From assembly GCF_000511175.1 (NCBI RefSeq), contig NZ_KI866530.1, forward strand, positions 2,610,428 to 2,674,427: a stretch of DNA of 64,000 nucleotides, given 5' to 3'. This DNA comes from Sediminibacterium salmoneum NBRC 103935. Its GTDB lineage: Bacteria; Bacteroidota; Bacteroidia; Chitinophagales; Chitinophagaceae. A model generated the notes under the pieces. The model saw only the letters and a program-made list of their open reading frames with translations, was not told where the DNA came from and searched no databases. Shown here piece by piece: positions 8,036-17,321 of this stretch; positions within the stretch are counted from its first letter, which is position 1; each line of letters starts with the position of its first letter. The position numbers and the translations under genes were made by a program.

Positions 8036-8731
8036 CTAGAAAATCTGCTCAAGTTCCTGTAAATGATATACCGTATAAGTAGGTTGAATATGCGGTGTAG
8101 TATTGAGATGATTTACGAATACCGTATCCAGGCCAGCATTAATCCCTCCCTGAATATCTGCATCTAAATTGTCTCCAATCATGATGCTGTGTTTGGGAAC
8201 TGCCCCTGTTTTGCTAAGCGCAAAATCAAATATTTCTTTATGGGGTTTCAGGCTATTACTCACTTCAGAAGTAATCATTTCATTAAAGAAATGATCCATA
8301 TTACTCTGTACTAATTTGTGCTGCTGAACTTTTTCGAAACCGTTGGTAATAAGATGCAATACATATCCCTTGCCAGTTAAATATTCCAGTATTTCATGTG
8401 TATAAGGAAATACCTTGTTTTTGTTGGGGAGAATATCCAGAAAGTCAACGCCCATTGATCTGGCCAGTTTTTCATTGGCCAGTTTAAAATCGAGCATGGC
8501 CAGGTACATTCTTTTCCATCTTAGCTCATCCTGTTTAATAACGCCTTTGGCATAGCGTTCCCATAAAAGATGGTTGTGAAAACTGTATCGTTCAAAAAAT
8601 ACATCAAAGTCGGCAATGCCTTTTTCATTCAACTGATGAATACGGTAAAGGTCTTGTAATGCTTCTTTTGAATTGGTGTCAAAATCCCAAAGGGTATGGT
8701 CTAGATCGAAAAACAAGTGCTGGTATTGCAT
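8036..8731 (-). CDS. YjjG-family noncanonical pyrimidine nucleotidase (HAD)
   Basis: This HAD-superfamily phosphatase of 231 residues has catalytic aspartates D9 and D11 in FFDLDHTLWDFD, motif II in HLITNG, and motif III/IV in LKPHKEIFDFAL and SIMIGDNLDADIQGG. The helical cap domain and the HTLWDF variant of motif I are characteristic of the YjjG/5'-nucleotidase group, which hydrolyses nucleoside monophosphates and helps clear damaged pyrimidines. It is divergent from the SDR gene, with only 25 nt between the start codons. Confidence 0.87.
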   Translation of the reverse strand: MQYQHLFFDLDHTLWDFDTNSKEALQDLYRIHQLNEKGIADFDVFFERYSFHNHLLWERYAKGVIKQDELRWKRMYLAMLDFKLANEKLARSMGVDFLDILPNKNKVFPYTHEILEYLTGKGYVLHLITNGFEKVQQHKLVQSNMDHFFNEMITSEVSNSLKPHKEIFDFALSKTGAVPKHSIMIGDNLDADIQGGINAGLDTVFVNHLNTTPHIQPTYTVYHLQELEQIF

Positions 8732-8756
8732 GCGGTAAAGTTAGTAACTTTAACAG

Positions 8757-9455
8757 ATGAATATCATTGTAACAGGAGCTTCCAAAGGAATAGGCAGAGC
8801 AATTGCAGAAAAATTTGCTGCAGAAGGCAATACCATACTTATCTGCAGTAGAGGAGAGAAGTCTTTGTACGATACGGTGAACGAACTGCAAACAAAATTC
8901 CCCGGGAGTATTATTAAAGGGAAAGCCAGTGATATGTCAGATAAACAATCTGTACATGAATTTGCTAGCTGGTGTCTTGAACAGGGTTCACCTGATGTTT
9001 TGGTAAACAATGCAGGTCAGTTTGTGCCAGGGAGTATTCATGATGAAGCGGATGGCATTCTGGAGCAAATGATTGAGACGAATTTGTATAGTGCCTATCA
9101 TTTAACAAGAGCGCTTTTGCCCTCGATGATTAACAAAGGTTCAGGCCATATTTTTAATATCTGTTCTATTGCTTCTTTACATGCTTATTCCAATGGCGGA
9201 AGCTATAGTATTTCCAAATTTGCCTTATTAGGGTTTAACAAAAATCTTCGGGAGGAGCTAAAACCCAAAGGCATCAAAGTGACCGCTGTAATGCCGGGAG
9301 CTACACTGAGTGCCAGCTGGGATGGATTTGATATTGATCCCAAAAGAATCATGGAAGTGAATGATGTTGCTGAAATGATTTATGCAACGTCAAAGCTTTC
9401 GTCCATGGCTGTTGTAGAAGACATAGTAATGCGTCCTCAGTTGGGAGATTTGTAA
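8757..9455 (+). CDS. SDR family NAD(P)-dependent oxidoreductase
   Basis: This classical short-chain dehydrogenase/reductase has 232 residues. The cofactor motif TGASKGIG lies at 6-13, NNAG at 84-87, and the catalytic residues are S137, Y150 and K154 (YSISK). The C-terminal substrate loop is short. An Arg at 32 after the second strand favours NADP. It is convergent with the flavin reductase gene, with 3 nt between stop codons, and close to the FAH gene, but opposite in strand, so no operon link is implied. The substrate is unknown. Confidence 0.88.
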   Translation: MNIIVTGASKGIGRAIAEKFAAEGNTILICSRGEKSLYDTVNELQTKFPGSIIKGKASDMSDKQSVHEFASWCLEQGSPDVLVNNAGQFVPGSIHDEADGILEQMIETNLYSAYHLTRALLPSMINKGSGHIFNICSIASLHAYSNGGSYSISKFALLGFNKNLREELKPKGIKVTAVMPGATLSASWDGFDIDPKRIMEVNDVAEMIYATSKLSSMAVVEDIVMRPQLGDL

Positions 9456-9458
9456 ACC

Positions 9459-10349
9459 TTAATCTATACTGCCCGAAAGAAGTATTTGCCAGGCCTCCTG
9501 CACTTTTTCCTGATTCAGTAATTCTGCTGCATATTTATGAAGTTCCTGTTCCATTTCAGTGGGCGTTAGACCGTAATACTGAATGATGTTTTTTAAACGG
9601 TCATCTGAAAATCCAGGGTTAATGGTTGGCAACTCATGCACATTGGCTAACTGACCTAAATGATTTCCGGTTAAGAAACTGCTGTTCTTAATGCTGCCGG
9701 GTAAAGCATCTATTCCAATGCCTAGTGCAGTATTGGGTTTGGCTACTTTAAAAAGATTGCCGGTGTTCACTTTGCAATACCAGTCTCCACCTAAACGGGC
9801 AACCAATTCCAGTTTGGTCTGATCAATCATATTGCCTGCTTCATTTAAAATGCTATCGTCAATATGCATACAAAGCACTTCAGCAATCACCAGTTGTCCT
9901 GCCCCACCTTCTTCTCCCAAACTTTTTACTTCGTTAATTTTACACTCCAGTTTTATTTTGGCTTCTTTTACCATAGGAGGAGCAACTTTACTTGCAGCTT
10001 CTTTGGTAAAACCTGCTTTGGTAAATTCATCTGTTCCTTTAGGATATTCGCAGCTAGATAAACTCATCTGCTGCACCATGCTATAGTCTACAATGTTTAT
10101 TACACATTCAGGAACTTCCAGCACATTTTCCAGGGTATGTTTAGTGGTATTGTCTCTGCCTCTTCTTGCAGGCGAAAAAATTACAATCGGCGGATTAGAT
10201 GAAAACAGATTGAAAAAACTAAATGGGCTGAGATTTACATTGCCTAGCCTGTCGATGGTACTGGCAAAACAAATAGGTCTTGGGGCAATGGCATGTTGCA
10301 ACCAGGCCTGTCTTTGCATAATGGGTAACTCAGCCAATTCAATTTTCAT
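9459..10349 (-). CDS. Flavin reductase family protein (FMN-binding split barrel)
   Basis: The N-terminal two thirds form the flavin reductase-like domain: IAPRPICFASTID, NLSPFSFFNLFSSNPP and KHTLENV are the usual FMN-contact segments. A C-terminal region of about 90 residues extends beyond the core. Length is 296 residues with no signal peptide. It follows the FAH-family gene by 9 nt and is almost certainly co-transcribed. In Bacteroidota this kind of pair occurs with aromatic amino acid (homogentisate) catabolism genes; no hmgA or hppD is visible here, so the pathway assignment is only suggestive. Confidence 0.83.
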   Translation of the reverse strand: MKIELAELPIMQRQAWLQHAIAPRPICFASTIDRLGNVNLSPFSFFNLFSSNPPIVIFSPARRGRDNTTKHTLENVLEVPECVINIVDYSMVQQMSLSSCEYPKGTDEFTKAGFTKEAASKVAPPMVKEAKIKLECKINEVKSLGEEGGAGQLVIAEVLCMHIDDSILNEAGNMIDQTKLELVARLGGDWYCKVNTGNLFKVAKPNTALGIGIDALPGSIKNSSFLTGNHLGQLANVHELPTINPGFSDDRLKNIIQYYGLTPTEMEQELHKYAAELLNQEKVQEAWQILLSGSID

Positions 10350-10358
10350 ACCCTTGAT

Positions 10359-11366
10359 TTATATTTTCTTTTTATCTAAAATAGAAAAACCGTCTTCGTC
10401 TTTTACAATTGTATTGGTTAGTCTGCCCAATCCTTCTATTTCCATTTCCACTGTATCTCCCGGCTGCAACCATTGTTCGGTATAGTTGGGGTCATTTAAT
10501 TTTCCTGTACCATTCAATTCCAGAAAGCAGCCCGTACCCACTGTTCCGCTACCAATTACATCACCTGCCTGAATATTTACCCCATAAGAACAACGCTCAA
10601 TAATTTCTGCGAAAGTCCAATCCATATCGCCCACATTTCCATCGCTTACTTGCACCCCATTCACCCAGCATTTCATTGGGAGGTTCCAGCTTTTACCCAC
10701 ATGACCTTCCTTGGCTGGAATTTCAAATTGTTCCAATTCGTCCAGGGTAACCAGACAAGGTCCAATAACTGTTGAAAAATCCTTTCCCTTAGCAGGTCCC
10801 AGATTCAAAAGCATTTCTTCCATCTGAAGTCTTCTGGCACTCATATCGTTCATAATCATGAGACCTCCAATATATTGGTCGGCATGCTCTGCTCTTATAT
10901 TTCTTCCATTTCTGCAAATTACAATGGCTGCTTCCAGTTCAAAATCGAGTTTTTCAAAATGGTCCGGCATACAAACGATATCACCAGGACCCTGAATGCT
11001 ATGGTGATTGGTAAAATAAAAAATTGGGTATTGATCAAATTCAGGAATCATGTCTACTTTTCTGTTTCTTCTGGCAGCAGCAACGTGTTGTCTGAATGCA
11101 TAACCATCTCTGCAGGAAGTAGGAAAGGGAACCGGTGCCAGCAGCATTGCTTCTTCAATAGGCAGGCCTCTGTCTTTGCTTAAACGCCCCGATTTAATGG
11201 CAGCTTCTGTTTGCTGTGCAATCGGAAACATATCGTCCCAGTAATGCAGGAACATATTCATGCTATTGGGTAATTCCGGATGCATGGCATCACAGTCGAA
11301 TAACAAACCATCTACTAAAAAAGCCAGTTGATCGTGTCCGTTGGATAAATAAGAAACAAGCTTCAT
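10359..11366 (-). CDS. Fumarylacetoacetate hydrolase family protein
   Basis: This metal-dependent C-C bond hydrolase has 335 residues. The FAH fold is seen in the segment from about 115: YFTNHHSIQGPG, then KLDFELEAAIVI with the metal-binding Glu residues, GLMIMNDMSARR, and AKGKDFSTVIGPCLVT. The C-terminal GDVIGSGTVGTG and PGDTVEMEIEGLG motifs are typical. The N-terminal ~70 residues form the small extra domain. It is the first gene of a two-gene operon with the flavin reductase. The most likely role is hydrolysis of fumarylacetoacetate or a related diketo acid in aromatic degradation, but paralogues act on many acylpyruvates. Confidence 0.85.
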   Translation of the reverse strand: MKLVSYLSNGHDQLAFLVDGLLFDCDAMHPELPNSMNMFLHYWDDMFPIAQQTEAAIKSGRLSKDRGLPIEEAMLLAPVPFPTSCRDGYAFRQHVAAARRNRKVDMIPEFDQYPIFYFTNHHSIQGPGDIVCMPDHFEKLDFELEAAIVICRNGRNIRAEHADQYIGGLMIMNDMSARRLQMEEMLLNLGPAKGKDFSTVIGPCLVTLDELEQFEIPAKEGHVGKSWNLPMKCWVNGVQVSDGNVGDMDWTFAEIIERCSYGVNIQAGDVIGSGTVGTGCFLELNGTGKLNDPNYTEQWLQPGDTVEMEIEGLGRLTNTIVKDEDGFSILDKKKI

Positions 11367-11384
11367 GCACTTTCAATTTGAATA

Positions 11385-11392
11385 CAAAAATA
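11385..11392 (-). promoter_or_regulatory. Candidate -7 box (TATTTTTG) for the FAH/flavin reductase operon
   Basis: On the minus strand the 8-mer matches TAnnTTTG and ends 18 nt before the FAH start codon. No -33 TTTG is evident at normal spacing. Confidence 0.35.
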
Positions 11393-11440
11393 GGCTAAAA
11401 AGCCTGCCTAAGCACTTATCTTTAAGGCATAATTGTTGCC

Positions 11441-14011
11441 ATGAAAATTTTGAATTTTAATCGCATAGTTTTTACTTTACTTCTGGTTTTTTTTGCCGGA
11501 GATCTTATTGCAAAAGAAAATAGCTGGATTCGGATTAACCAGCTGGGTTATCAGCCAGGAGGTTCAAAAGTGGCCGTATTCGTGAGTAAGGAGCAGGCTC
11601 CCATTTCTTATTTTGAATTAATTAATGCAAGGTCGAAGCAAGTGGTGTATAAAGCTGCTACAGGGAAAAGCTTTGGTTCCTATGGTCCCTTTGCAATGGG
11701 CTACCGACTCAATTTTAGTGCGTTTAAAGGGAAGGGTAAATTTTATATCAAGGCAGGAGCAGCAACGTCTCCTGAGTTCAGGATAGATGATCATGTGTAC
11801 AACGGAACAGCTGATTTTTGTTTACAGTATATGCGTCAGCAACGCAGTGGGTATAATCCATTTCTGAAAGACAGTTGTCATACGCATGATGGCTATACTT
11901 TGTATGGAGCCGCCGCCGGATTACCCGATAGTACTAAAATAGATGCCAGTGGTGGTTGGCACGATGCCAGTGATTATTTACAATATAGTACTACCACGGC
12001 CAATGCCACTTTTCATTTACTGGCAGCATACCGGGATTTCAAAAATGTATTTTCAGATCAGTATGACTGGAACGGGCTAAAAGGGAAGAATAATCGAGCA
12101 GACATTATGGATGAAGCCAAATGGGGACTGGACTGGTTGGTAAAAATGCATCCCCGCAAAGACTGGATGTTTAATCAACTGGCAGACGACAGAGACCATA
12201 TGAGCATGCGCATCCCGAAAGAAGATGCTTATTACGGAAGAGGATTTGAACGCCCCGTTTATTTTATTAATGGGGAACCTCAACAGCGAGGTAAATTTTT
12301 AAATAATACCAAGGGAACCAGTTCTACTGCTGCCAAGTTCAGTGCTGCTTTTTCATTGGCTGCCGGTCTTTTTAAAGGCACACCGCAAGCAGATTTATAT
12401 GCATCCAAATCTTTATCAGCTTATGAATATGCTTTTATTAAGCCTGGGGTTACACAAACTGCTTCAGTACGTTCGCCCTATATTTATGCAGAAGACAACT
12501 GGGTAGATGATATGGAGCTTGCTTCTGCCATGCTGATTACCAAAGATCAGAATGCAGCTGATAAAGCTTTTCAATATGCTTTACAGGAACCGGTTACACC
12601 CTGGTTGGGCAAAGACACTGCCAGTCATTATCAATGGTATCCATTCATAAATCTGGGACATTATGAACTGGCTAAACAATTGAAAGACAAAAGAAGAGAT
12701 ACCATTATACAGTTTTATCGCAATGGAATAGAGGGCGTTTGGAACAAGGCAAAACAAAATGTTTTTTACAGAGGAATTCCTTTTATCTGGTGTAGCAATA
12801 ATTTAACCGTTTCATTTGCCATTCAATGCTTATGGTATAGCAACTTAACCGGTAGCAAAGAATTTGATGAACTGGCACAGGCCAATATCGATTGGTTGTT
12901 TGGTTGCAATCCCTGGGGTACCAGCATGGTATACGGATTGCCTGAATGGGGTGATATACCTGTAGATCCACATTCTGCTTTTACGCATATAAAAAACTAT
13001 CCTATTAACGGAGGATTAGTAGATGGTCCGGTTTATACCAGCATCTATAAAAACCTAATTGGCATTCAGTTGAATGATCCGGATGAATATGCTGAATTCC
13101 AAAGTGATCTGGCCGTATATCACGATGATTACGGCGATTACAGTACCAATGAACCAACCATGGACGGAACAGCCAGCTTGGTTTATTTACTCGCGGCCAA
13201 GGAGCAGGAAGGGCTTGCTGCTTTAAAGTCAACGAATGGCGATAGAAAACCACTCAGTAGTACAAACATGAGTAATATCAATACAAAACCAGCAACTCCT
13301 GCTTCTATTCCTGTTTATCAAATGGGTGCGGTTGTTAAATCGCTGAATCCGGCAGAACCTTCAGTAGCATTGGTTTTTACCGGAGATGAATACGGGGAGG
13401 GATTAGCAACGGTTGAACAGATACTGGCCCGCGAAAAAGTAAAAGCTGGTTTCTTTTTCACCGGAAGATTTTATCGTAATCCTGCTTTTACAAAAGGTAT
13501 AAAAGCCTTGCAGAAAAGCAATCACTATCTGGGTGCACATAGCAATGATCACTTGTTGTACAATGATTGGACAAATCGGAATCAGTTATTAGTTAGCTAC
13601 GATTCTTTCAATACAGACCTGAAGAAAAATTTTCAGGCCATGGAAGACCTGGGTATTGATACAAGGGATCGTAAGCTGTTTATTCCTCCTTATGAATGGT
13701 GGAATGACAGTGTAGCCAGCTGGTGCAATTGGAATGGACTTCGTTTGTTCAGCTTTACGCCGGGAACTTATACCAATGCAGACTATACCTGGCCGGAATT
13801 GGGCAGCAGCTATCAATCCAATGCAGCGTTGATGAATAAGCTAAAAGATTTGACCTCTACACCCGGAAAATTAAATGGCAATATTTTATTGTTACATGTA
13901 GGTACAGACCCAAGACGAAAGGAAAAATTATACAATGAATTGTCTGCTATTATTCGTTTGCTGCGAAGCAGGGGGTATTCAATAAAAAGGATAGATGAGT
14001 TAATCAATTGA
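11441..14011 (+). CDS. GH9 glycoside hydrolase fused to a NodB-like polysaccharide deacetylase domain
   Basis: This secreted two-enzyme protein has 856 residues. After a signal peptide (about 1-24) comes an Ig-like N-terminal cellulase domain (IRINQLGYQPGGSKVAVF, roughly 27-115), then an (alpha/alpha)6 GH9 domain (about 120-595). The GH9 catalytic base pair is D175 and D178 in GGWHDASD; the proton donor is E571 in YSTNEPTMDGTA. After a linker near 600-635, a NodB-like domain runs to the end. It has FTGDE (D649) and AHSNDH (H700, H704), a plausible metal triad, and a final LLLHVG motif, but FIPPYEWW lacks the Arg of the usual RPP motif. GH9 enzymes cut beta-1,4-glucans, or exo-cleave oligosaccharides including chitosan-like ones. 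The deacetylase points to an N-acetylated or O-acetylated substrate. It appears monocistronic. Confidence 0.9.
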   Translation: MKILNFNRIVFTLLLVFFAGDLIAKENSWIRINQLGYQPGGSKVAVFVSKEQAPISYFELINARSKQVVYKAATGKSFGSYGPFAMGYRLNFSAFKGKGKFYIKAGAATSPEFRIDDHVYNGTADFCLQYMRQQRSGYNPFLKDSCHTHDGYTLYGAAAGLPDSTKIDASGGWHDASDYLQYSTTTANATFHLLAAYRDFKNVFSDQYDWNGLKGKNNRADIMDEAKWGLDWLVKMHPRKDWMFNQLADDRDHMSMRIPKEDAYYGRGFERPVYFINGEPQQRGKFLNNTKGTSSTAAKFSAAFSLAAGLFKGTPQADLYASKSLSAYEYAFIKPGVTQTASVRSPYIYAEDNWVDDMELASAMLITKDQNAADKAFQYALQEPVTPWLGKDTASHYQWYPFINLGHYELAKQLKDKRRDTIIQFYRNGIEGVWNKAKQNVFYRGIPFIWCSNNLTVSFAIQCLWYSNLTGSKEFDELAQANIDWLFGCNPWGTSMVYGLPEWGDIPVDPHSAFTHIKNYPINGGLVDGPVYTSIYKNLIGIQLNDPDEYAEFQSDLAVYHDDYGDYSTNEPTMDGTASLVYLLAAKEQEGLAALKSTNGDRKPLSSTNMSNINTKPATPASIPVYQMGAVVKSLNPAEPSVALVFTGDEYGEGLATVEQILAREKVKAGFFFTGRFYRNPAFTKGIKALQKSNHYLGAHSNDHLLYNDWTNRNQLLVSYDSFNTDLKKNFQAMEDLGIDTRDRKLFIPPYEWWNDSVASWCNWNGLRLFSFTPGTYTNADYTWPELGSSYQSNAALMNKLKDLTSTPGKLNGNILLLHVGTDPRRKEKLYNELSAIIRLLRSRGYSIKRIDELIN

Positions 14012-14022
14012 TGGCTATTAAA

Positions 14023-14043
14023 TGAAAGTAAAAGCTACTTTCA
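14023..14043. terminator. Dyad between convergent genes, weak terminator
   Basis: An 8-bp perfect inverted repeat (TGAAAGTA / TACTTTCA) with a 5-nt loop sits between the GH9 gene and the converging minus-strand run. It lacks a strong T-run, so it is a weak terminator candidate. Confidence 0.4.
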
Positions 14044-14050
14044 CTTGGAG

Positions 14051-14335
14051 TTACCATTTTTCTTCGTCGGAAGCAGAAGGATCTTGTTTGAATTTTTCAC
14101 GGGAAGCTTTTTTCTCTGCCAGTCTTTGCAATATAGCTTCTGCAATAACGGGTGCTGCGTCAGTAGTGTTGGCCTGATCTAACAGGGATTTTATTTTTGC
14201 TTCGCTAACATCAATGCGATAGAGAATAAAAACCAGCTTTTCGAAATCCTTGGTAATTAACCAGTCAATCGCCTTAATTAAATCTGCTTTGTTTAGCTGT
14301 TCAATGGTTGCAATATCTAAAATGGGTTCAGCCAT
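14051..14335 (-). CDS. Conserved hypothetical protein (94 aa, helical)
   Basis: This small soluble protein has no signal peptide, is predicted all-helical, and is rich in Asp/Glu/Lys. It begins with a helix containing EQLNKADLIKAIDWLI and ends with a charged tail. I recognise no catalytic motif. It lies 8 nt after the TIGR02757-like gene and is the last member of the nine-gene minus-strand run. Homologues of this type are frequent next to that gene in related genomes as far as I recall, which would imply a shared, undefined role. Confidence 0.7.
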   Translation of the reverse strand: MAEPILDIATIEQLNKADLIKAIDWLITKDFEKLVFILYRIDVSEAKIKSLLDQANTTDAAPVIAEAILQRLAEKKASREKFKQDPSASDEEKW

Positions 14336-14343
14336 ATTTAAAT

Positions 14344-15117
14344 TTAATATTTCTCAATGACTCCCAGGCCAAATAGTGCAAAGTCGTATTTGGCAGGATC
14401 TTTAGGATCCAGCTTTCGTAAATAATTGGTCAACTCTTCTGCTGCCAGCCAGTCTGTTTGCTTGCGATCCAATAACTGAAATCTTTTGGCAACCCTGGCT
14501 ACATGTACATCAATTGGACAAATGAGTTGTTGCGGTTTTATCTGATTCCAGATGCCAAAGTCTACACCTTGTTTGTCCTTTCTTACCATCCATCTCAAAA
14601 ACATATTCAGCCTTTTACAACTAGACCCTTTTTCGGGAGTTGATATATGTTTACGGGTTCTTACAGGAGCGTCTTCTAATGAGAAAAAGTAGTGATGAAA
14701 ATAACTGAGCGCCTCTTTCACAGAATCGGGTGCTTTATTTCCGGGCATGAATGCATTTTCAAGTGAATCATATTGCTGATAGTGTTCCCTGAAAAATTCA
14801 ATGCAGTATAATAAGTCGGTTGCATTGAAAGTGCGGTGCTTAAAGTTTTCCAGCTTTTTTAATTCGGTAGGTTCTGCATTAAGGCAAAACTGATGTGGCT
14901 GCATTTCCATCAGCTGCATCAGCTCTTTTGCTTTTTGAATAATGGTAGTTCTGTTCCCCCAGGCAAAAATGGCTGCAAAAAATCCGGCTATTTCAATGTC
15001 TTGTTTTTTGGCGAATAAATGAGGAATGCAAACGGGATCAGCGGCAATGAACGCAAGCTGATTATACTCTTTTACTTTTCTGTTGAAAAAGACCTGTAAT
15101 TTCTCCGCGGCTTCCAT
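14344..15117 (-). CDS. TIGR02757/DUF2400 family protein
   Basis: This 257-residue protein of a conserved but functionally undefined family is recognised by the opening FFNRKVKEYN, the PVCIPHLFAKKQDIEIAGFFAAIFAWGNR segment (quoted in part by position 28-56), and the C-terminal CPIDVHVARVAKR and DPAKYDFALFGLGV motifs. The C-terminal helices resemble a helix-hairpin-helix DNA glycosylase-like arrangement (CPIDVHV...), which hints at nucleic-acid contact, but no glycosylase catalytic Lys/Asp is certain. It lies 4 nt after the serine hydrolase gene and 8 nt before the 94-residue gene. Confidence 0.82.
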   Translation of the reverse strand: MEAAEKLQVFFNRKVKEYNQLAFIAADPVCIPHLFAKKQDIEIAGFFAAIFAWGNRTTIIQKAKELMQLMEMQPHQFCLNAEPTELKKLENFKHRTFNATDLLYCIEFFREHYQQYDSLENAFMPGNKAPDSVKEALSYFHHYFFSLEDAPVRTRKHISTPEKGSSCKRLNMFLRWMVRKDKQGVDFGIWNQIKPQQLICPIDVHVARVAKRFQLLDRKQTDWLAAEELTNYLRKLDPKDPAKYDFALFGLGVIEKY

Positions 15118-15121
15118 TCCA

Positions 15122-16177
15122 CTAATTTAATAAGCGGGTCATGATTTCAATGCCCAGTTTGTCTGCAATATCATTTTTGCTGAATGCATTAATAACTATC
15201 ACAATACACTGTTGGTTTTTGGGATTAAATGCGGCAAAAGTTGAGAACCCATATGTGCCGCCGTTATGCCAATACAAAAGCGTTTTGCCAGATTGTTCAA
15301 GCGTGTGCCAGCCTTTTGCAATGGCTATCTGGTTATTTACACTGGCAGTTTTGGTTAGCACAGATTTAACCACAGGGTGGGAGGCTTGACTGGCCATGAA
15401 TTCAAGATATTGCAACAAATCCGTGGCGTCTGATTTAATGCCACCAGCGCCGGCTAAAATACCCATGTCCCAATAAGCTGCGGGTTCAATACCAAAAAAA
15501 CCAATTGCTTTGGGCATTTTTTTGGCTGCTTGTAAACCCGTATGTTTAAGTTGAATGGGTTGATTAATATACTGGTTTAATAATTTCTCATAGCTTTTGC
15601 CACTGATATTTTGCGCAATCACACCTGCTAATCCTGCCCCTAAATTAGAGTAAGCTACTTTGCCAAATGTTTTAGGATCTGTCTTGCTCAAATACAAATA
15701 AAGGTTTTCAAGATTGTAGTTAGAATAAGGTTGTAAGCGATCTTTCGGAATACCCATATTCTCAGGCAATCTGGGTAAGCCAGATGTGTGGTTCATTAAA
15801 TGCACCAATTGAATGGGTAAAATAAAAGGATTATTTTTTAAAGTATCGGGTAAGTATTCTACCATTAAACTGGTATCGGAAATACCACGGGATTGCAATA
15901 CCGATTCAAGTAAAAAGGCAGTAAATGTTTTGCTGATACTTCCTATTTCGAATTGAGTGGTTGGTGTAAAAAGCTCGTTGGTTTGTTTATCTGCTACTCC
16001 TGCACTAAAATATTGGCGCTGGCCTTTTATAGAACTGGCAATATATATACCCGGCACTGTATTTAATTTAAATACACTGTCTACTTTGGCCTGAATTGCC
16101 AAAGCAATATTGTCCTGTGCATGCACTACTTCTGCAAAGCAAAACAGACCAATCAAAATGCACCTGAATCTTTTCAT
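15122..16177 (-). CDS. Serine hydrolase, beta-lactamase class C/PBP4*-like family
   Basis: This is a periplasmic protein of 351 residues with a signal peptide (cleavage near AEVVHA-QD, about residue 20). The active-site tetrad is S80-xx-K83 in GSISKTF; the second motif is YSNLGAG and the third is WHNGGTYGFS, an HxG-type variant of KTG. These are features of the class C beta-lactamase/D-aminopeptidase/esterase superfamily, most of whose members are not antibiotic resistance enzymes. Its start codon abuts the stop codon of the upstream PLP gene with no spacer, so the two are translationally coupled. The substrate cannot be inferred. Confidence 0.87.
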   Translation of the reverse strand: MKRFRCILIGLFCFAEVVHAQDNIALAIQAKVDSVFKLNTVPGIYIASSIKGQRQYFSAGVADKQTNELFTPTTQFEIGSISKTFTAFLLESVLQSRGISDTSLMVEYLPDTLKNNPFILPIQLVHLMNHTSGLPRLPENMGIPKDRLQPYSNYNLENLYLYLSKTDPKTFGKVAYSNLGAGLAGVIAQNISGKSYEKLLNQYINQPIQLKHTGLQAAKKMPKAIGFFGIEPAAYWDMGILAGAGGIKSDATDLLQYLEFMASQASHPVVKSVLTKTASVNNQIAIAKGWHTLEQSGKTLLYWHNGGTYGFSTFAAFNPKNQQCIVIVINAFSKNDIADKLGIEIMTRLLN

Positions 16178-17317
16178 TTATGCCAAAGCATTATCTAAAT
16201 CATGAATTAAATCATCCGCATCTTCCACGCCAATGCTCAATCTGATTAAGGTGTCGCTTAATCCATTCGCAATTCTTTTTTCTCTGGGAATAGAAGCATG
16301 GGTCATTGATGCCGGATGATTAATCAGACTTTCTACCCCTCCCAGGCTTTCAGCCAAAGAAAATAATTTAGTAGAAGATAAAACCTTTTTGGCTGCTTCT
16401 ATGCTATCGTCTTTTAATTCAAAGGAAAGCATGCCACCAAAATCACGCATTTGTTTTCTGGCTATGGCATAGTTGGGATGATCTTCAAAACCACACCAGT
16501 ATACTTTACCTACTTTCGGATGCATTCTTAACCAATGAGCAATGGTTCTTCCGTTTTCGCAATGTCTTTGCATGCGTAAGTGCAGGGTCTTGATACCTCT
16601 TAATACCAAAAAGCAATCCATTGGGCCGGGAACTGCTCCGCAGCTTTTCTGAATAAAATACAATTGCTCTCTGAGTTCTGCACTGTTCATCATTAATGCT
16701 CCCTGAATTACATCGCTGTGACCACCTAAGTATTTTGTAGCAGAATGCATCACTATATCTGCACCCATGTCCAGCGGATTCTGCAAGTAAGGTGAAGCAA
16801 AAGTATTGTCTACACAAAGCAATACATTATTGGCTTTTGCTATGGCAGCAGTGCCTTCAATATCTGTGATATTCATTAATGGATTGGTTGGTGTTTCAAT
16901 CCATATCAGTTTGGTTTTGTTGCTAACCGCATTCTTGATATTGTTGATGTCTGTAGTGTCTACATAAGTAAATACAATACCAAATCGCTCGTATACTTTA
17001 GAAAACAAACGATAAGTGCCGCCGTACATATCATTGGCAGCAATTACTTCATCGCCGGGTGACAATAGTTTCATTACTGCATCGGTGGCGGCAACACCAC
17101 TACCAAATGCCAGTCCAAATTTTCCATTTTCAATTTGAGCATAAGCTTCTTCCAGCGCTTTTCTGGTTGGGTTCTGGCTTCTTGCATATTCAAATCCCTT
17201 GTTTACACCCGGTGCTTCCTGAACATACGTAGAAGTTTGATAAATAGGAGTCATAATGGCTCCGGTAGAAGGATCAGGTTCTGCGCCTGCGTGGATGTAT
17301 TTGGTAGCAATCTTCAT
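16178..17317 (-). CDS. Cystathionine gamma-synthase / PLP-dependent trans-sulfuration enzyme
   Basis: This Cys/Met metabolism PLP enzyme of 379 residues belongs to fold type I. The cofactor lysine is K195 in SATKYLGGHSD; YGGT (98-101), the PLP-ring region ETPTNPLMNI (141-150) and CVDNTFASPYLQ (168-179) are conserved. The C-terminal ESLGGVESLINHPASMTHAS motif is typical of cystathionine gamma-synthase and gamma-lyase, which cannot be separated reliably by eye. It would work in methionine synthesis from cysteine or in the reverse direction. It lies 4 nt after the DUF2911 gene and is coupled to the downstream hydrolase gene. Confidence 0.9.
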   Translation of the reverse strand: MKIATKYIHAGAEPDPSTGAIMTPIYQTSTYVQEAPGVNKGFEYARSQNPTRKALEEAYAQIENGKFGLAFGSGVAATDAVMKLLSPGDEVIAANDMYGGTYRLFSKVYERFGIVFTYVDTTDINNIKNAVSNKTKLIWIETPTNPLMNITDIEGTAAIAKANNVLLCVDNTFASPYLQNPLDMGADIVMHSATKYLGGHSDVIQGALMMNSAELREQLYFIQKSCGAVPGPMDCFLVLRGIKTLHLRMQRHCENGRTIAHWLRMHPKVGKVYWCGFEDHPNYAIARKQMRDFGGMLSFELKDDSIEAAKKVLSSTKLFSLAESLGGVESLINHPASMTHASIPREKRIANGLSDTLIRLSIGVEDADDLIHDLDNALA

Positions 17318-17321
17318 ATCA

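Noticed and set aside
15122..16177. Antibiotic resistance beta-lactamase
   Set aside because: The SxxK/YxN/HxG motifs show the class C fold, but this superfamily is mainly esterases and peptidases and nothing points to beta-lactam hydrolysis.
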